NCBI GenBank assembly: GCA_031761405.1
Contig: JASEVX010000003.1
Span: forward strand, 142,964,350-143,028,349
Length of the DNA: 64,000 bases
Direction: 5' to 3'
Origin: Serripes groenlandicus
Lineage: Eukaryota; Mollusca; Bivalvia; Cardiida; Cardiidae
Position numbers and translations under genes: made by a program
In this document: positions 8,619-18,535 of the stretch, piece by piece
Layout: each line of letters opens with the position of its first letter
How positions within the stretch are numbered: position 1 is the first letter of the stretch
Notes under the pieces: model-generated
What the model saw: the letters and a program-made list of their open reading frames with translations, nothing else
What the model was told of the DNA's origin: nothing
The model's database searches: none

Positions 8619-11099
8619 AACCATTCAGTTTCTTATGGAGATAAAAATGACGGCTCGGATAGTCCACACAGGGATGTGGAAGATGGCAATGATATAGATA
8701 GTCATGTACAGGAGTTATCTCCCGTCGGTCGTCTAAAGAGTAATTATGATAAATGGGCTCAAATATCCGATAACATGTATATTTTAGAGGTAGTAAAGGA
8801 AGGTTACAAGTTACCGTTTAAAGTTTTGCCTAATTCGGTACAGTTGAGAAATAATAGGTCTGCTAGAGACAATCCAGGTTTCGTTTCCCAGCAGATTCAA
8901 ACATTGTTGAAAAAAAGGGTTATTACATTGGTTCATACTAAACCAGAGGTTGTTAATCCATTGACGGTTGCATACAATAAAACGGGTAAACCTAGAATGG
9001 TATTAGATTGTAGGCACATAAACCCATGTTTGCATCTGTTTAAGGTAAAATTCGAGGATATCAGGATAGCTGAGCAAATGTTTGATTTATCAAGTTATGT
9101 ATTTACATTCGACTTGAAAGGTGCATATCATCATGTAGATATATATCCTGATCACAGGACTTATCTTGGATTCGCTTGGTATGAGGGCGGCACTGAGAAA
9201 TATTACATTTTCAATGCATTACCTTTTGGCATTTCTTCCGCTGGGCATATTTTTACAAAACTTTTAAGAGTAATGGTGAAATATTGGAGGTCAAATGCGA
9301 TCACATCGATTATGTTTTTAGACGACGGAATAGGCGGTCATAGCAAATATGACTCTGCGTTAAAGGCTAGTAAATTCATTCAAACGTCTTTAGTAGACGT
9401 GGGTTTTCTTTTAGCTGTCGATAAATGTCAATGGAATCCATTAAAAGTAGGTTATTGGCTAGGACATGTCTTAGATTTCAGAATTAACAGATTGTTCATT
9501 ATAGATGATCGCATACGAAGGTTAGAGATTAGTTTGAAGTCTGTATTAGTACAGCTTGAAAAAGCCGACCAAGTAATAGCGGTCAGATTTATCGCATCTG
9601 TTGTTGGTCAAATAACTTCTCTTCAAAGCGTAATTGGAAAGATAGTAAGTCTGAAAACAAGGTACTTGTACAAGTCCATATGTAGTAGATTTACATGGAA
9701 TTCGTTGATTCAAGTTCCAATCAAAGCAATTTCAGAATTGAGGTTTTTGCTCGAAAACGCTCGAAAGCTTAATAACATTGGAAAGTCGTTAAAACAAGAT
9801 AGAAACATAGAAGCGTGGGTGTTTTCAGACGCTAACGACCAAGGATATGGTGGTTACATAGAATTAATAGATTCGCATCGGAATGCAGGAGTGAGTTCTA
9901 GTATCTGTCACGATATATTGAGAAGGTCCGATAATGTTAAAAATGAGCCTAGAGGGTTAGGTTTTGCTAAAGACTTAGGTTTAGGCACATATAATGGAGA
10001 ATACATTCAAACCAAAGATAATTGCTATAATGGATACGAGTCGTTGTATAGTTGTTTTAACAATAAATGTTTGTTTTGCTCTTGGAGAAGCATGAGATCA
10101 GAATCGGAAAATAACGTAAGTATCATAGAAAATACAAGTGAGTCAATACTCCCGGAAGTGAGTAGGAATATTAAATCGGATATGCTCCCGGAAGTGAGCA
10201 GGAATATGAAATCTGATATGCTCCCGGAAGTGAGCAGGAATATGAAATCTGAGATGCTCCCGGAAGTGAGCAGGAATATGGAATCGGGTATGCTCCCGGA
10301 AGAGAGCGTGTGTGAAAGCGCAGTTATATCTATGTATTCATCAGAAATATACGGGTCTTGGTCATGTATAGAATCAAAGAAAAGTTCTACATGGAGGGAA
10401 ATGGAGGCAGTCAGACGGGTCATTATAAATAATTTATCTGACATTAAAAATAAGCACATTAAAATTATGTCTGATAATATGAATGTAAGCACAATTCTGT
10501 TATCTGGTAGTAACATTGAGGAGTTACATGTTATTTCACTATATATAAATGAATTGTGTAATAGTGCAAACATAACTTATGTACCAGAATGGATTTCTAG
10601 GGTTTATAATTCAAAAGCAGATGCATTAAGCAGACGCTTAGATCAAGATGATTGGTTTGTTCACGACGGAATGTTCCGGTTTTTGGATGCAAAATGGGGT
10701 CCGCACGACGTCGACAGGTTTGCGTCAAATTTGAATAACAAATGTAGGAGATTTAACTCGAAATGGTGGGTGCCTGGTGTAGAAGCTGTTAATTGCTTCG
10801 ATCAAGATTGGCAAGGTGTCAACAACTGGTTAGTACCCCCACCAAGTGGTGTATTAAAAAGTCTGAACAAATTGCAAAGCGATTACGCTGTAGGTACTCT
10901 GATAATCCCGGAGTGGGAGTCGGCCTCGTTTTGGCCATATATAATTGATGATAAGGGTGTGTATAAGAATTACGTTAAGGATAATTACAATTTGCCTAGT
11001 TCGGCTATATGTTGTGGCAAAGGGAGTAAAGGCATGTTTTCAAAAGCAAAAATGTCTTTTAGAATGGTCGCATTAAGATGCGACTTTCATTCAGTCTAG
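8619..11099 (+). CDS. DIRS-group reverse transcriptase - RNase H polyprotein
   Basis: The frame is open from the codon after the gag TGA; the first ATG is 8,676 (807 codons). Counting from 8,676: SPVGRLKSNYDKW at the N-terminus, RT motif A FDLKGAYHHVDI (Asp 146), motif B NALPFGISSAGH, motif C FLDDG (Asp pair 216-217). The RNase H region has SDAND (Asp 385), WREMEAV (Glu 575) and SDNMN. The 190-residue gap between Asp 385 and Glu 575 is far larger than usual and contains an insertion with four 12-residue repeats. The C-terminus (WGPHDVDRFAS, later LIIPEWESASFWP) resembles the conserved tail of this group. The stop at 11,097 looks natural. Confidence 0.9.
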   Translation, partial: NHSVSYGDKNDGSDSPHRDVEDGNDIDSHVQELSPVGRLKSNYDKWAQISDNMYILEVVKEGYKLPFKVLPNSVQLRNNRSARDNPGFVSQQIQTLLKKRVITLVHTKPEVVNPLTVAYNKTGKPRMVLDCRHINPCLHLFKVKFEDIRIAEQMFDLSSYVFTFDLKGAYHHVDIYPDHRTYLGFAWYEGGTEKYYIFNALPFGISSAGHIFTKLLRVMVKYWRSNAITSIMFLDDGIGGHSKYDSALKASKFIQTSLVDVGFLLAVDKCQWNPLKVGYWLGHVLDFRINRLFIIDDRIRRLEISLKSVLVQLEKADQVIAVRFIASVVGQITSLQSVIGKIVSLKTRYLYKSICSRFTWNSLIQVPIKAISELRFLLENARKLNNIGKSLKQDRNIEAWVFSDANDQGYGGYIELIDSHRNAGVSSSICHDILRRSDNVKNEPRGLGFAKDLGLGTYNGEYIQTKDNCYNGYESLYSCFNNKCLFCSWRSMRSESENNVSIIENTSESILPEVSRNIKSDMLPEVSRNMKSDMLPEVSRNMKSEMLPEVSRNMESGMLPEESVCESAVISMYSSEIYGSWSCIESKKSSTWREMEAVRRVIINNLSDIKNKHIKIMSDNMNVSTILLSGSNIEELHVISLYINELCNSANITYVPEWISRVYNSKADALSRRLDQDDWFVHDGMFRFLDAKWGPHDVDRFASNLNNKCRRFNSKWWVPGVEAVNCFDQDWQGVNNWLVPPPSGVLKSLNKLQSDYAVGTLIIPEWESASFWPYIIDDKGVYKNYVKDNYNLPSSAICCGKGSKGMFSKAKMSFRMVALRCDFHSV
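10149..10307 (+). repeat. 36-bp in-frame tandem repeat in the RNase H region
   Basis: Four units of 36 bp (10,149-10,292) plus a partial fifth, each encoding LPEVSRN(I/M)(K/E)S(D/E/G)M. Reading frame is kept throughout. Confidence 0.93.
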
Positions 11100-11133
11100 G
11101 AGCAAATGAAGATGAAATGTACTGATTGTATTT

Positions 11134-12158
11134 TTGTTAACAGGTATTGGGATAAAACATTCTTTGAAGAGAAAATTCGAAGAGGCGGGCGGCGTAAATG
11201 TACAAGATGCGAATACATGCATTGACAAAATGGCGGATCAGATTTTAGGATCGCGGGCAGACTCCACTGTGAAAAAGTACTCTTACCAGATAAAATCGTT
11301 TGATGAGTTCTGTGATGCTAAACATTTACCAAAGAGGCCTGCCCATAGTATTCATGTTGCCTGGTATATATCGAATCTGATTGATTCTGGTAAATCATAT
11401 GGTGTCGTTTCCTCGGCGGTTTATGCCATCAAATGGTTGCATCAGGTGAATGATTTCACGGATCCAACTGTTTCATCGACAGTGAGCCGACTGATTGAAT
11501 GTGCTAAACGTCGAAATTCCAAGCCAATCTCCAAAAAAGACGTTATCACTACCGATCAGCTTATTGAGTTATGTAATATGTATATTGCTTGCAACGACGT
11601 TTTAGTTCTAAGAGATTTAACCATGATTTTGATAGGTTATTCGGGTTTTCTTAGATTTAATGAAATGAGTGAAATGAAATGCTCTGACATAGAAATACGT
11701 CCTGATCATTTAATTCTGTTTCTTAGAAAAAGCAAAACCGACGTCTATAGAGCAGACAGGCAAGTGCTAATCAGCAAAGGTGTTTCTAGCGCATGTCCCT
11801 ATAACATGCTGCAACGGTATTTGAGTTGCTCCGGGTTGATGCTAGGTACGCATACATATCTTTTTAAGCCAGGATGTAGAGCAGGCTCTAAATGTTTCTT
11901 GTTGAAGCAGAATAAACAGTTAAGTTATACTAGAGCACGAGAATGCATTGTAGGTCGCTTGAAATTAGTAGCACCAAATTTGAAATTAGGCACTCATTCT
12001 TTGCGTGCTAGCGGTGCTACCACCGCGGCCAACGCTGAAGGCGTGTCGGATAGATGTCTTTAAGAGACACGGTAGATGGAAGTCCGATCTGGCAAAAGAT
12101 GGTTACATAGACGATTCTTTAGAAAAGAAACTTTACATAACAAAGCAACTAAAATTGT
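11134..12158 (+). pseudogene. DIRS-group tyrosine recombinase, frameshifted near its active site
   Basis: The frame is open through 11,134 to the stop at 12,063. There is no good ATG at its beginning; GTTAACAG near 11,143 could be a splice acceptor. The catalytic Arg is in GFLRFNEM (residue 174 from 11,134), and HSLR supplies His 288 and Arg 291. After the stop, the +1 frame at once reads KRHGRWKSDL and DGYIDDS, giving the expected third motif and the nucleophilic Tyr. One extra T in the run near 12,060 therefore separates the active site. It could be a real inactivating mutation or a sequencing error. Confidence 0.87.
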
Positions 12159-12204
12159 AAATTGAATTCGGATAGCTTTTCTCTCTAACATTTGTTCAAG
12201 TTCT

Positions 12205-12258
12205 ATCGCTGTCTTGCCCATGCAAAAGGTGTTTGTTTGCGTTTAGTAGTGTTAGGAC
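12205..12258 (+). repeat. DIRS-group B1 repeat
   Basis: 54 bp from ATCGCTGTCTTGCCC to GTTAGGAC; the same as B2. It abuts A2 directly. Confidence 0.92.
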
Positions 12259-12423
12259 TTTAAAGTTCTCTGCGTTACGGTAGTATAGAAGAGAACGTAT
12301 GTCGTAACATGTACGAATCACAAGCTGGTAGTTGTTGCACGTGTTAACCGTGCAGTGGGGGTATAAAAGGATGTTTTTGGCGGGTTCTCGTCAGTTCGAC
12401 GCAAGACTTCTAGCAGTTGACTT
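12259..12423 (+). repeat. DIRS-group A2 repeat
   Basis: 165-bp direct copy of A1, including the TATAAAAGG box. Confidence 0.93.
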
Positions 12424-12732
12424 AGCGATATCCGAATTCAATATAGTTAGTATAGGAATACAGCATTACTTATAAGACGGTATATAACTTGTATATAAAT
12501 TTATCAGATACGTGTCTATGTACGGTCTTTCAATTGCGCAGGTTTTCCAGAGTTTCTCATTTAAAAATGTTTTTATCTCTGGTTTTTACCCCTGGGTCAA
12601 TTGAATGATTTCTGTGTACAGAAGTATCAGTGACACAGTGCCATATTACATGTCTATGTTTATGTTAAATGATTGAATGCTTTACAAAAGACTTCAATGT
12701 ACAATGCCTGTTTTTTAATCAACTGCAATTAA

Positions 12733-12786
12733 ATCGCTGTCTTGCCCATGCAAAAGGTGTTTGTTTGCGTTTAGTAGTGTTAGGAC
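12733..12786 (+). repeat. DIRS-group B2 repeat (right end)
   Basis: 54-bp copy of B1; its last base is the right end of the element. Confidence 0.92.
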
Positions 12787-12797
12787 CATGATTTGGG

Positions 12798-12955
12798 GTG
12801 GTTAAAGTTTTAGGGCAAGTTGGCATTTTCATTTAATTTTTTGGTTCTTGTGTTAGGGTTTTCATATTTGGAATATAATTACATACAATACCGTTCTTCA
12901 CATTGTATATTACAGATGATGGGTGTGACCTTGTTTTTGGGGTAAAAAACATGAT
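12798..12955 (+). repeat. Internal repeat unit of the Helentron-like element, right copy
   Basis: Matches 7,399-7,564 (GGGCAAGTTGGCATTTT ... GTGACC..GGGGTAAAAAACATG). It defines the site occupied by the DIRS element. Confidence 0.75.
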
Positions 12956-13023
12956 TTTTGGTTGATTTTGAGAATTTGAGATAAATTCATAACTTTTGGT
13001 TACATTCATTTCTTTTTGTTTGT

Positions 13024-13275
13024 TTGGAGTTTAACGCCGCTTTCAACAGCTTTGGTCATATCACGGCGGTCAGTGCACCTACCCATGTTTTCCTGGCTTT
13101 CCCACACCAGTACTTACACAACATTCTTTCGAAGCCACTGACTACTTTCTCACATAGATCAGAGGTGAGAGACAATGGAAAACATCGCCCGAAAGAATGT
13201 CGCCGCAACCGGGTATCGAACCCGTGACCTCCAGATCACGAGTCAGATACGCTACCAATTGAGCTACCCGGCCGG
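13024..13275 (-). mobile_element. tRNA-derived SINE, minus strand
   Basis: Read on the minus strand: tRNA-like head (13,202-13,275) with GGGTAGCTCAATTGGTAGCG and GGGTTCGATACCC, then the body ending in GTTGAAAGCGGCGTTAAAC. The tRNA part looks well kept, but the acceptor stem is imperfect and the SINE body follows, so it is not called as a tRNA gene. Confidence 0.78.
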
Positions 13276-13439
13276 GTCATTTCTTATTGTGATCATTCAT
13301 TTATCAAGTATAGTTCTTCAACATTATCAAACGGGTTTTGGTGTCAAACATTTGGAAAACCTTTTTTTAAAGGTTTAGCTATTTTTGGACTCGGTCAGAT
13401 TTAACATATGCGTTTAGGTCAATGTTAAAGTTTCGTTTT

Positions 13440-13810
13440 TAGCTCGACTATTTGAAGAAAAATGAAGGCTTTACTACTCGCACCGGTTAATGTTTTAGGG
13501 CAAGCTGGCGTTTTCATTTATTTCACCAATACTCTTCATTCAAATCACTTCATGATTCACACATTTGTTAAGGACTATCACACAATTAGGTTACACAACT
13601 TCGTTGTATCCTAAATATGGAATTATGGCCCATGATTGACTTAGGAAATTTGATTTTTTAAATGATATATTTTTAAATGTATGTATCTATTCATTTGCTC
13701 TTACATATAGAGTATATATGATTTAAAAGTACTTAAGTGCAATATAATGAAATAGTGCTTTATGTGAATAAGCATCATATAGTCGAGCGCGATGTCCTCT
13801 GACAGCTCTT
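13440..13810 (+). mobile_element. Short Helentron/pearl-like element
   Basis: TAGCTCGACTATTTG at the left; at the right AGTCGAGCGCGATGTCCTC followed by TGACAGCTCTT, which folds as a hairpin. It has only a single partial internal unit. Same termini as 20,262 and 37,773. Confidence 0.72.
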
Positions 13811-14212
13811 GTTTCTTAAAATAAGAAGGTGAATGGGTTTTGGATTAACCATAAGCATGTTACACAAGAGAACACACTCACGAATTATACTTTTCTCCGA
13901 GATTTCAGGATTTTATAAACGGACCCGTTCATGTACATAATAACGGTTAGAATCGTAAACACACCTATATTATACCTATGTAAAGGTTGGGTGTCATATA
14001 CAAACCGTGGTGAGATAAAATGTGCATAACTGTTATAAAAACACACTCAGTTCAATGAGGCATATACAATGTATACACAATAAGTATGTGTATCTAGTGC
14101 TTTTAAAAGTAATATAAATGCTGTTTATGGAAAAAAAAAATAACATTATCTTATTTCCACAGGTTTCTATGACATACCTGAAACCATCTTAAGTTATACA
14201 ATAAGTAAATGT
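13811..14212. other. Non-coding region, no gene seen
   Basis: AT-rich unique-looking sequence without convincing ORFs or repeats. Confidence 0.4.
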
Positions 14213-14480
14213 TTATTGTTTGGTGTTAAACGCCGCTTTCAACATTGTGTATGTTATATCACGGAGTTTCCTGAGTAAGTTACCAGTCCTATTGGTCCAT
14301 TTATCCTGACATCAGCCAGTCAGTCGTAATGCTAACCGTGCAACCTTCAACGCCACGGAAGGCAGCCATTACTTCCATTTTTATTGTGGTATGAACCGGG
14401 ATCAAACTTGTGACCTCCCGCACCCGAAGTGGACGCTCTATTTCTTGCAATTCCTTCATCGTACCTACCGAGCAGGGAAA
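14213..14480 (-). mobile_element. tRNA-derived SINE (second subfamily), minus strand
   Basis: TGGTGTTAAACGCCGCTTTC, ATATCACGG, CCAGTCAGTCGTAATGCT and ATCAAACTTGTGACCTCCCG: a SINE read backwards. Related degraded copies lie at 14,890-15,070, 19,112-19,280 and 29,450-29,830. Confidence 0.65.
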
Positions 14481-14865
14481 AACTATTGTTTTAAATAATT
14501 GAAATATGAAAGCTTTCAATTACTACAGTCTAATTAGAATCAAGCATGACTACATAAAGGTTCATAAGGGAAAACAACTGTTATTTTACTTATTTTGTTT
14601 AAAAATTTCTATAGAAATACAACTTTAAGCATCGTCTGATCTAAGTCAATGTTTGTGAAGTTTGTGAAGACAATGTAAGTCGTGTCGTATATGAAATCAT
14701 TTTCTTTTACTCATTTACAAAATGACATTGCCCGAGCACGGGAAAAGATACATGTAAACATTTGTGAAGAATAAGGATCCAGATCAGCCTGTGCATCCAC
14801 ACATTCTGATCAAGATCTACACAATATAATAATTACACAAGTTTGTAAGAAATTCATGTCAACGT

Positions 14866-15070
14866 GTGTAGGGGGGGGGGGGGGTGGTTATATCTCGGCG
14901 TTTCCTTAGTAAGTTGTAAGTTACCAGTACTACTTGGACATTTATCCAGACACCAGCCTGTCAGTCGTTATGCTGTCACCGCAACCATGAAAGCTTAGGA
15001 AAGCAGCCATTACCTCCATGTTTAAAGTCTTTGGTATGACCCGACCTTCCGCACCCGAGGTGGACGATCT
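14866..15070 (-). mobile_element. Degraded SINE, minus strand, next to a G-run
   Basis: Same body as 14,213: ATATCTCGGCGTTTCC, CAGTCAGTCGTTATGCT, CCGCACCCGAGGTGGACG. A run of 14 G near 14,871 lies where the tail would be. Confidence 0.58.
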
Positions 15071-16140
15071 ATATATACACACAGATGTGGTGAAACGGGG
15101 ATAAAGAAATCCGCCCATTTTCGTCAGACGCAGCTCAAATACGAACAACCATGTGGTTTTAGTGTTGTTATTGTTGTCAGTGTAGTACATATATGCACTA
15201 AGATCTCTCTGGATTAGCAATGGAGTTTGTTTATGGAGAAAAAGGACGATTGAAATACAGACATAACTTTAATCCTTTCGTCGGTTAAAAGGCGTGACGA
15301 CATCCTTCGCAGCAGACGATTCTTGAAACCATTGAGAACGAAATGGAAATGTTTGTATAACACTGATCAATGTGGGATTTTGTTTTATTTTATATTTCTT
15401 TGACTTAAATCTTTAAGTATATTTCAATTCGTCTGGATGTTTACTCTTCTATTTGAATTTTTACAGTTTAAAACATTCTAAAAATAGTATATCGAGTAAT
15501 GGTTCATCGGAACAAGGAAGTCATTAAATTACATTCGATTTACAATGTTACCCTCAGACGCGATACATATGTTACAAATCTTTTAAACACACTGCGTTTA
15601 TATGTTAGTGAATATATTGAGTGACGAGACTATTCATTGTAATATTTTCTGCGTTTTGAATAGAGCAGTTTGACATAGCATTATTTTCTTTAATATTTAG
15701 TTTTGTTAAGCGACTCAGTTTATGAATACAAATCATTTTAAATTGAATTTTGTTTGAAAGGGTAACATGGGACATAACACAGTAGTTTTTAGATTTTGTA
15801 TAATATATATGTATATGTTTATAAAGTGACATATAGGCCCATTATGACCGGGTGTTGTGGAAGTTGATTATTGAATAATTTATAAACGTAACAAGATATG
15901 TGACTTTAATGAAAGAAATGCTCATTCGTTCGTTATACTTTCTAGTTTTATAATGTGAGCTATTTGCGACAAATGTAGAGTCAGATCGGCCAACGTATTC
16001 GCGCTGTCTGATTTAGCTCTGCAATGTTCGCCAATAAATCCTTAAATTTTCCAAAAAAAGTCTGTATATCTGTATCCATTTATTTCCTGTGTATGATTCC
16101 ACAAACAGATATTCATCTAAACATGTTAATAGTTACGTTA
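15071..16140. other. Non-coding region, no gene seen
   Basis: No convincing coding sequence. Short minus-strand frames lack family features. Confidence 0.4.
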
Positions 16141-16249
16141 AAGTTTGTTTTATTGAAGGACCGCACCAATAAGGAAATTTAAAGAGCAGGTTAAAGTGTG
16201 ATATACCAGTGAAGTAAACACAGCTGAGATCCGGAGATTGACATGAACC

Positions 16250-16292
16250 ATGTGGCGCTTACTAAGCATACTTAGCTGTGGATTACTCAAAG
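16250..16292 (+). CDS. Candidate first coding exon (signal peptide) of the receptor gene
   Basis: ACCATGTGG gives MWRLLSILSCGLLK, a short hydrophobic signal-like leader. A GT donor (AAAG|GTAACG) at 16,293 leaves one base of a codon, exactly what the ectodomain exon at 21,303 needs. An upstream out-of-frame ATG six bases earlier (GACATGAACC) would be a short uORF. The leader is short and the next exon is 5 kb away, so intermediate exons are possible. Placement is inference from phase, orientation and the lack of other candidates. Confidence 0.42.
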
Positions 16293-16317
16293 GTAACGTG
16301 ATTCTTCTTCGTCTACT

Positions 16318-16440
16318 TGTAGTAGTAGTAGTAGTCGTCGTACTAGTATTATTATTATTAGTAGTAGCAGTAGTAGAAGCAGTCGTAGCAGTAGTAGCAG
16401 TAGTAGAAGTAGTAGTAGAAGTAGTATTAGTACTATTATA
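16318..16440. repeat. (GTA)n imperfect trinucleotide microsatellite
   Basis: Runs of GTAGTA with GTC, ATT and GAA interruptions. It begins 25 bp inside the first proposed intron and yields spurious poly-Val and poly-Leu frames. Confidence 0.9.
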
Positions 16441-16489
16441 GCAAGTTTAAATGTCTTTATATTACATCGATTGCGTAACAATTCAGCTT

Positions 16490-16565
16490 ATTACAATTAA
16501 GCCAATTCAACGCCGTCGAATAACTGAAATACTGTTAAAAGCAGCGTAAAACACCTTACAGACAA
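16490..16565 (+). mobile_element. SINE tail fragment
   Basis: AACTGAAATACTGTTAAAAG followed by CAGCGTAAAACACC, the common 3' tail of the window's SINEs. Head absent. Confidence 0.4.
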
Positions 16566-17067
16566 ACTAAGAATCCAGCTATAAAGATAATTCGCTTATG
16601 GTTGCATTATCTTTCGTATAAAATGGATATAGTTTGTATTAACAGTTTTGAACTGATAGTATTGAGAAGTATCTATGTTCCTCTTCTTGTATTGTTATGA
16701 TGAAGTTGACATGTCACGCCCGGTTGGCCCCGACTGTTTCTTTTCATTTCAAGTGAAGTTTATTTATATTAGTGTACAGAATTTACACGGTACTCATAAA
16801 TATTCGCGACGTTGTGTTCTAAATTTAGATTAAGGGAAAAACACTCAAATACAATGTCCAATTTAAAAAAGGTTTACACATATATATCGAAATGTGCTTT
16901 GTACGTAACCACCAGAGCTATCAATACAGTTGTCACGGTTCGAATCCCTAAAACGGAATGTCATTTAATATATGACCGACATGTTAATGATATGTAACCT
17001 TTTCGTGCTATGTGATAATTCTTTATGTTATGCAAATTTGTTATATGTATTCTATACATGTAAATAT

Positions 17068-17336
17068 ATGAGCCGTCCCGCGAGAAAACCAACATTATGG
17101 CTTCTGCGTAATGTATCGACTCAGATCAGCATGCGTAATCCGCGCAGGCTAATCTGGGCCGACACATTCCGTCTCAAGTGGATAGAGGTATAGAGTAATG
17201 ATTCCTGAAACAGAAAATCCACAGGAGGCGAAAAGTGTCTATCCCGATAAGCCTGCACGGCATGCTCAGGCTGATCCGGATCGATACTTTACGCAGAGAC
17301 CACACTGTTGGTTTTCTCGCGGGACGGCTCATATGT
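17068..17336. mobile_element. Full-length snapback MITE flanked by TA
   Basis: About 269 bp with termini TGAGCCGTCCCGCGAGAAAA and its reverse complement at the right end, flanked by TA. The arms are complementary through GATCAGC and CGCGCAGGCT, so the whole element can fold on itself. Other copies: 24,443; 35,543; 46,790; 46,931; 47,526; 50,224; 55,600; a tip at 40,113. The TA flank suggests mobilisation by a Tc1/mariner-type transposase. Confidence 0.83.
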
Positions 17337-17879
17337 TCATGTATGTTGCTCCTTTTAGGGCAAGATTATATATGCTTTGATATTATTAAAGGAAAAGGGA
17401 ATCTTATGATTCAACAGAGACCTACAATAAACTAGGCCTCTGGATTGACTAAATGAATTTTCTGAAAAGAAAAGTTAGTGTCTATAATACGAATAGTGTT
17501 ATCGACAATTATACACGTAAACTAAAACTCGAATTCGATAATGTAAACATTATCGAGAAATTCCACTATATTGGTATAGGTCCGACAGGTCAATTATCAG
17601 TGATAACCTTTTACCTGTGTCAAACTTCGTAATTTTGAAAACATTGATACCCTTCAGTCGAGATAATGTTCACATAGCGAATTAAAGTTATAAATACAAT
17701 TTGATAATGGTTAGTTGCATTATCAAAAGCAGTAACTTCAGCATAAAGCAAAGCCTACTTGTACGTGTAGTTAGATATTTTAACTAAGTTCATCGAAATG
17801 TACTCGTGCTTCTCTTCCCATTGTGTTATGATAAGGTTGATATTTCACTCCTGATTGAACTCCACTGTTTATGCTATGT

Positions 17880-18535
17880 TTACACTAGGCCACGATGTCT
17901 ACGATGTCCACGATTTAAAAAAATCGTAGTGCTCGACGATTTATTGTATCAGTTTTTCTTTTTCTACGTTTTGCTACGCTTTCCTGCGCTCTCAGTACGA
18001 TGTGTTACGAACCAACACGACTCTGGTCAAGATCTGACACGATTTTCATCACGTTCTCTCGAGTTCCGTTACGATCGTCACGATATGCTATCACGTTCTG
18101 TGACGTTCCGTTAAGTTATGTTAAGATCTCTCACGATCATGAAGTTCTGTTAAGATCTCCTGCGATTTATGGCCACGATTTGAGCAAAATCTCAACGCTT
18201 GCACCACGATTGGGTATAAAAAGGAGGCCTCCTTTCCTCATTTGGCTGGCATATTTTTAATCTACCAAAAACTATAGATGTTTCCTTGTTCAGTGTTGCA
18301 AACGTAATGAAGCTTGCAGAGCGTGGATACACATCGTGGGAACCGTGCGGGAACTTATCAGAGCGTGTCGGAGCGTGTATGCCTATCGGGATGATCGTAG
18401 CAGAACGTGTCACAGCGTGATGTTATTACTCTTGCTATTTAATGTATCTTGACGAATCGTAGTAGAGAGTGATAGAGCGTGACAGAAACGCGGTGACATC
18501 GTAGTGAACCTTGAAGGAATCGTGTTTCCAAGTTC
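17880..18535. repeat. Strand-switching ACGAT/ATCGT block around a TATA-palindrome core
   Basis: The left half (17,888-18,210) is dense in CACGAT, TACGAT and CACGTT spaced roughly 10 bp apart. The right half (18,310-18,530) has the complementary ATCGTAG, GAGCGTG and AACGTG. At the switch lie GGGTATAAAAAGG (18,212-18,224) and a perfect 14-bp palindrome AAGGAGGCCTCCTT (18,221-18,234). No known family is recognised. It could be a foldback transposon, a decayed tandem array in inverted arrangement, or a bidirectional regulatory block. Confidence 0.6.

Larger units (their letters stand above)
7565..12786 (+). mobile_element. Complete DIRS-group (PAT/Ngaro-type) retrotransposon with split direct repeats
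   Basis: Architecture A1-ORFs-B1-A2-B2: A1 7,565-7,729, B1 12,205-12,258, A2 12,259-12,423, B2 12,733-12,786. A1 and A2 are 165 bp and identical by eye; B1 and B2 are 54 bp. The internal B1-A2 junction (GTTAGGAC|TTTAAAG) equals the element's right end joined to its left end, as expected for a tyrosine-recombinase element that passes through a circle. The flanks (AAAGAA left, CATGATTT right) join into sequence matching the host repeat unit at 12,940, with no target-site duplication. It carries gag, RT-RNase H and tyrosine recombinase. Gag-RT is interrupted by one TGA and the recombinase by a frameshift. Confidence 0.93.

Noticed and set aside
10025..10573. 182-codon minus-strand ORF with repeats
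   Set aside because: Antisense shadow of the RNase H repeat region.
13202..13275. Functional tRNA gene on the minus strand
   Set aside because: A and B boxes are good, but the acceptor stem is imperfect and the sequence continues into a SINE body and tail. The same holds for 7,096 and 51,658.
16250..16441. Val-rich and Leu-rich ORFs over the GTA repeat as a membrane protein
   Set aside because: Only the first 14 codons look like a leader. The rest is microsatellite after a plausible splice donor.
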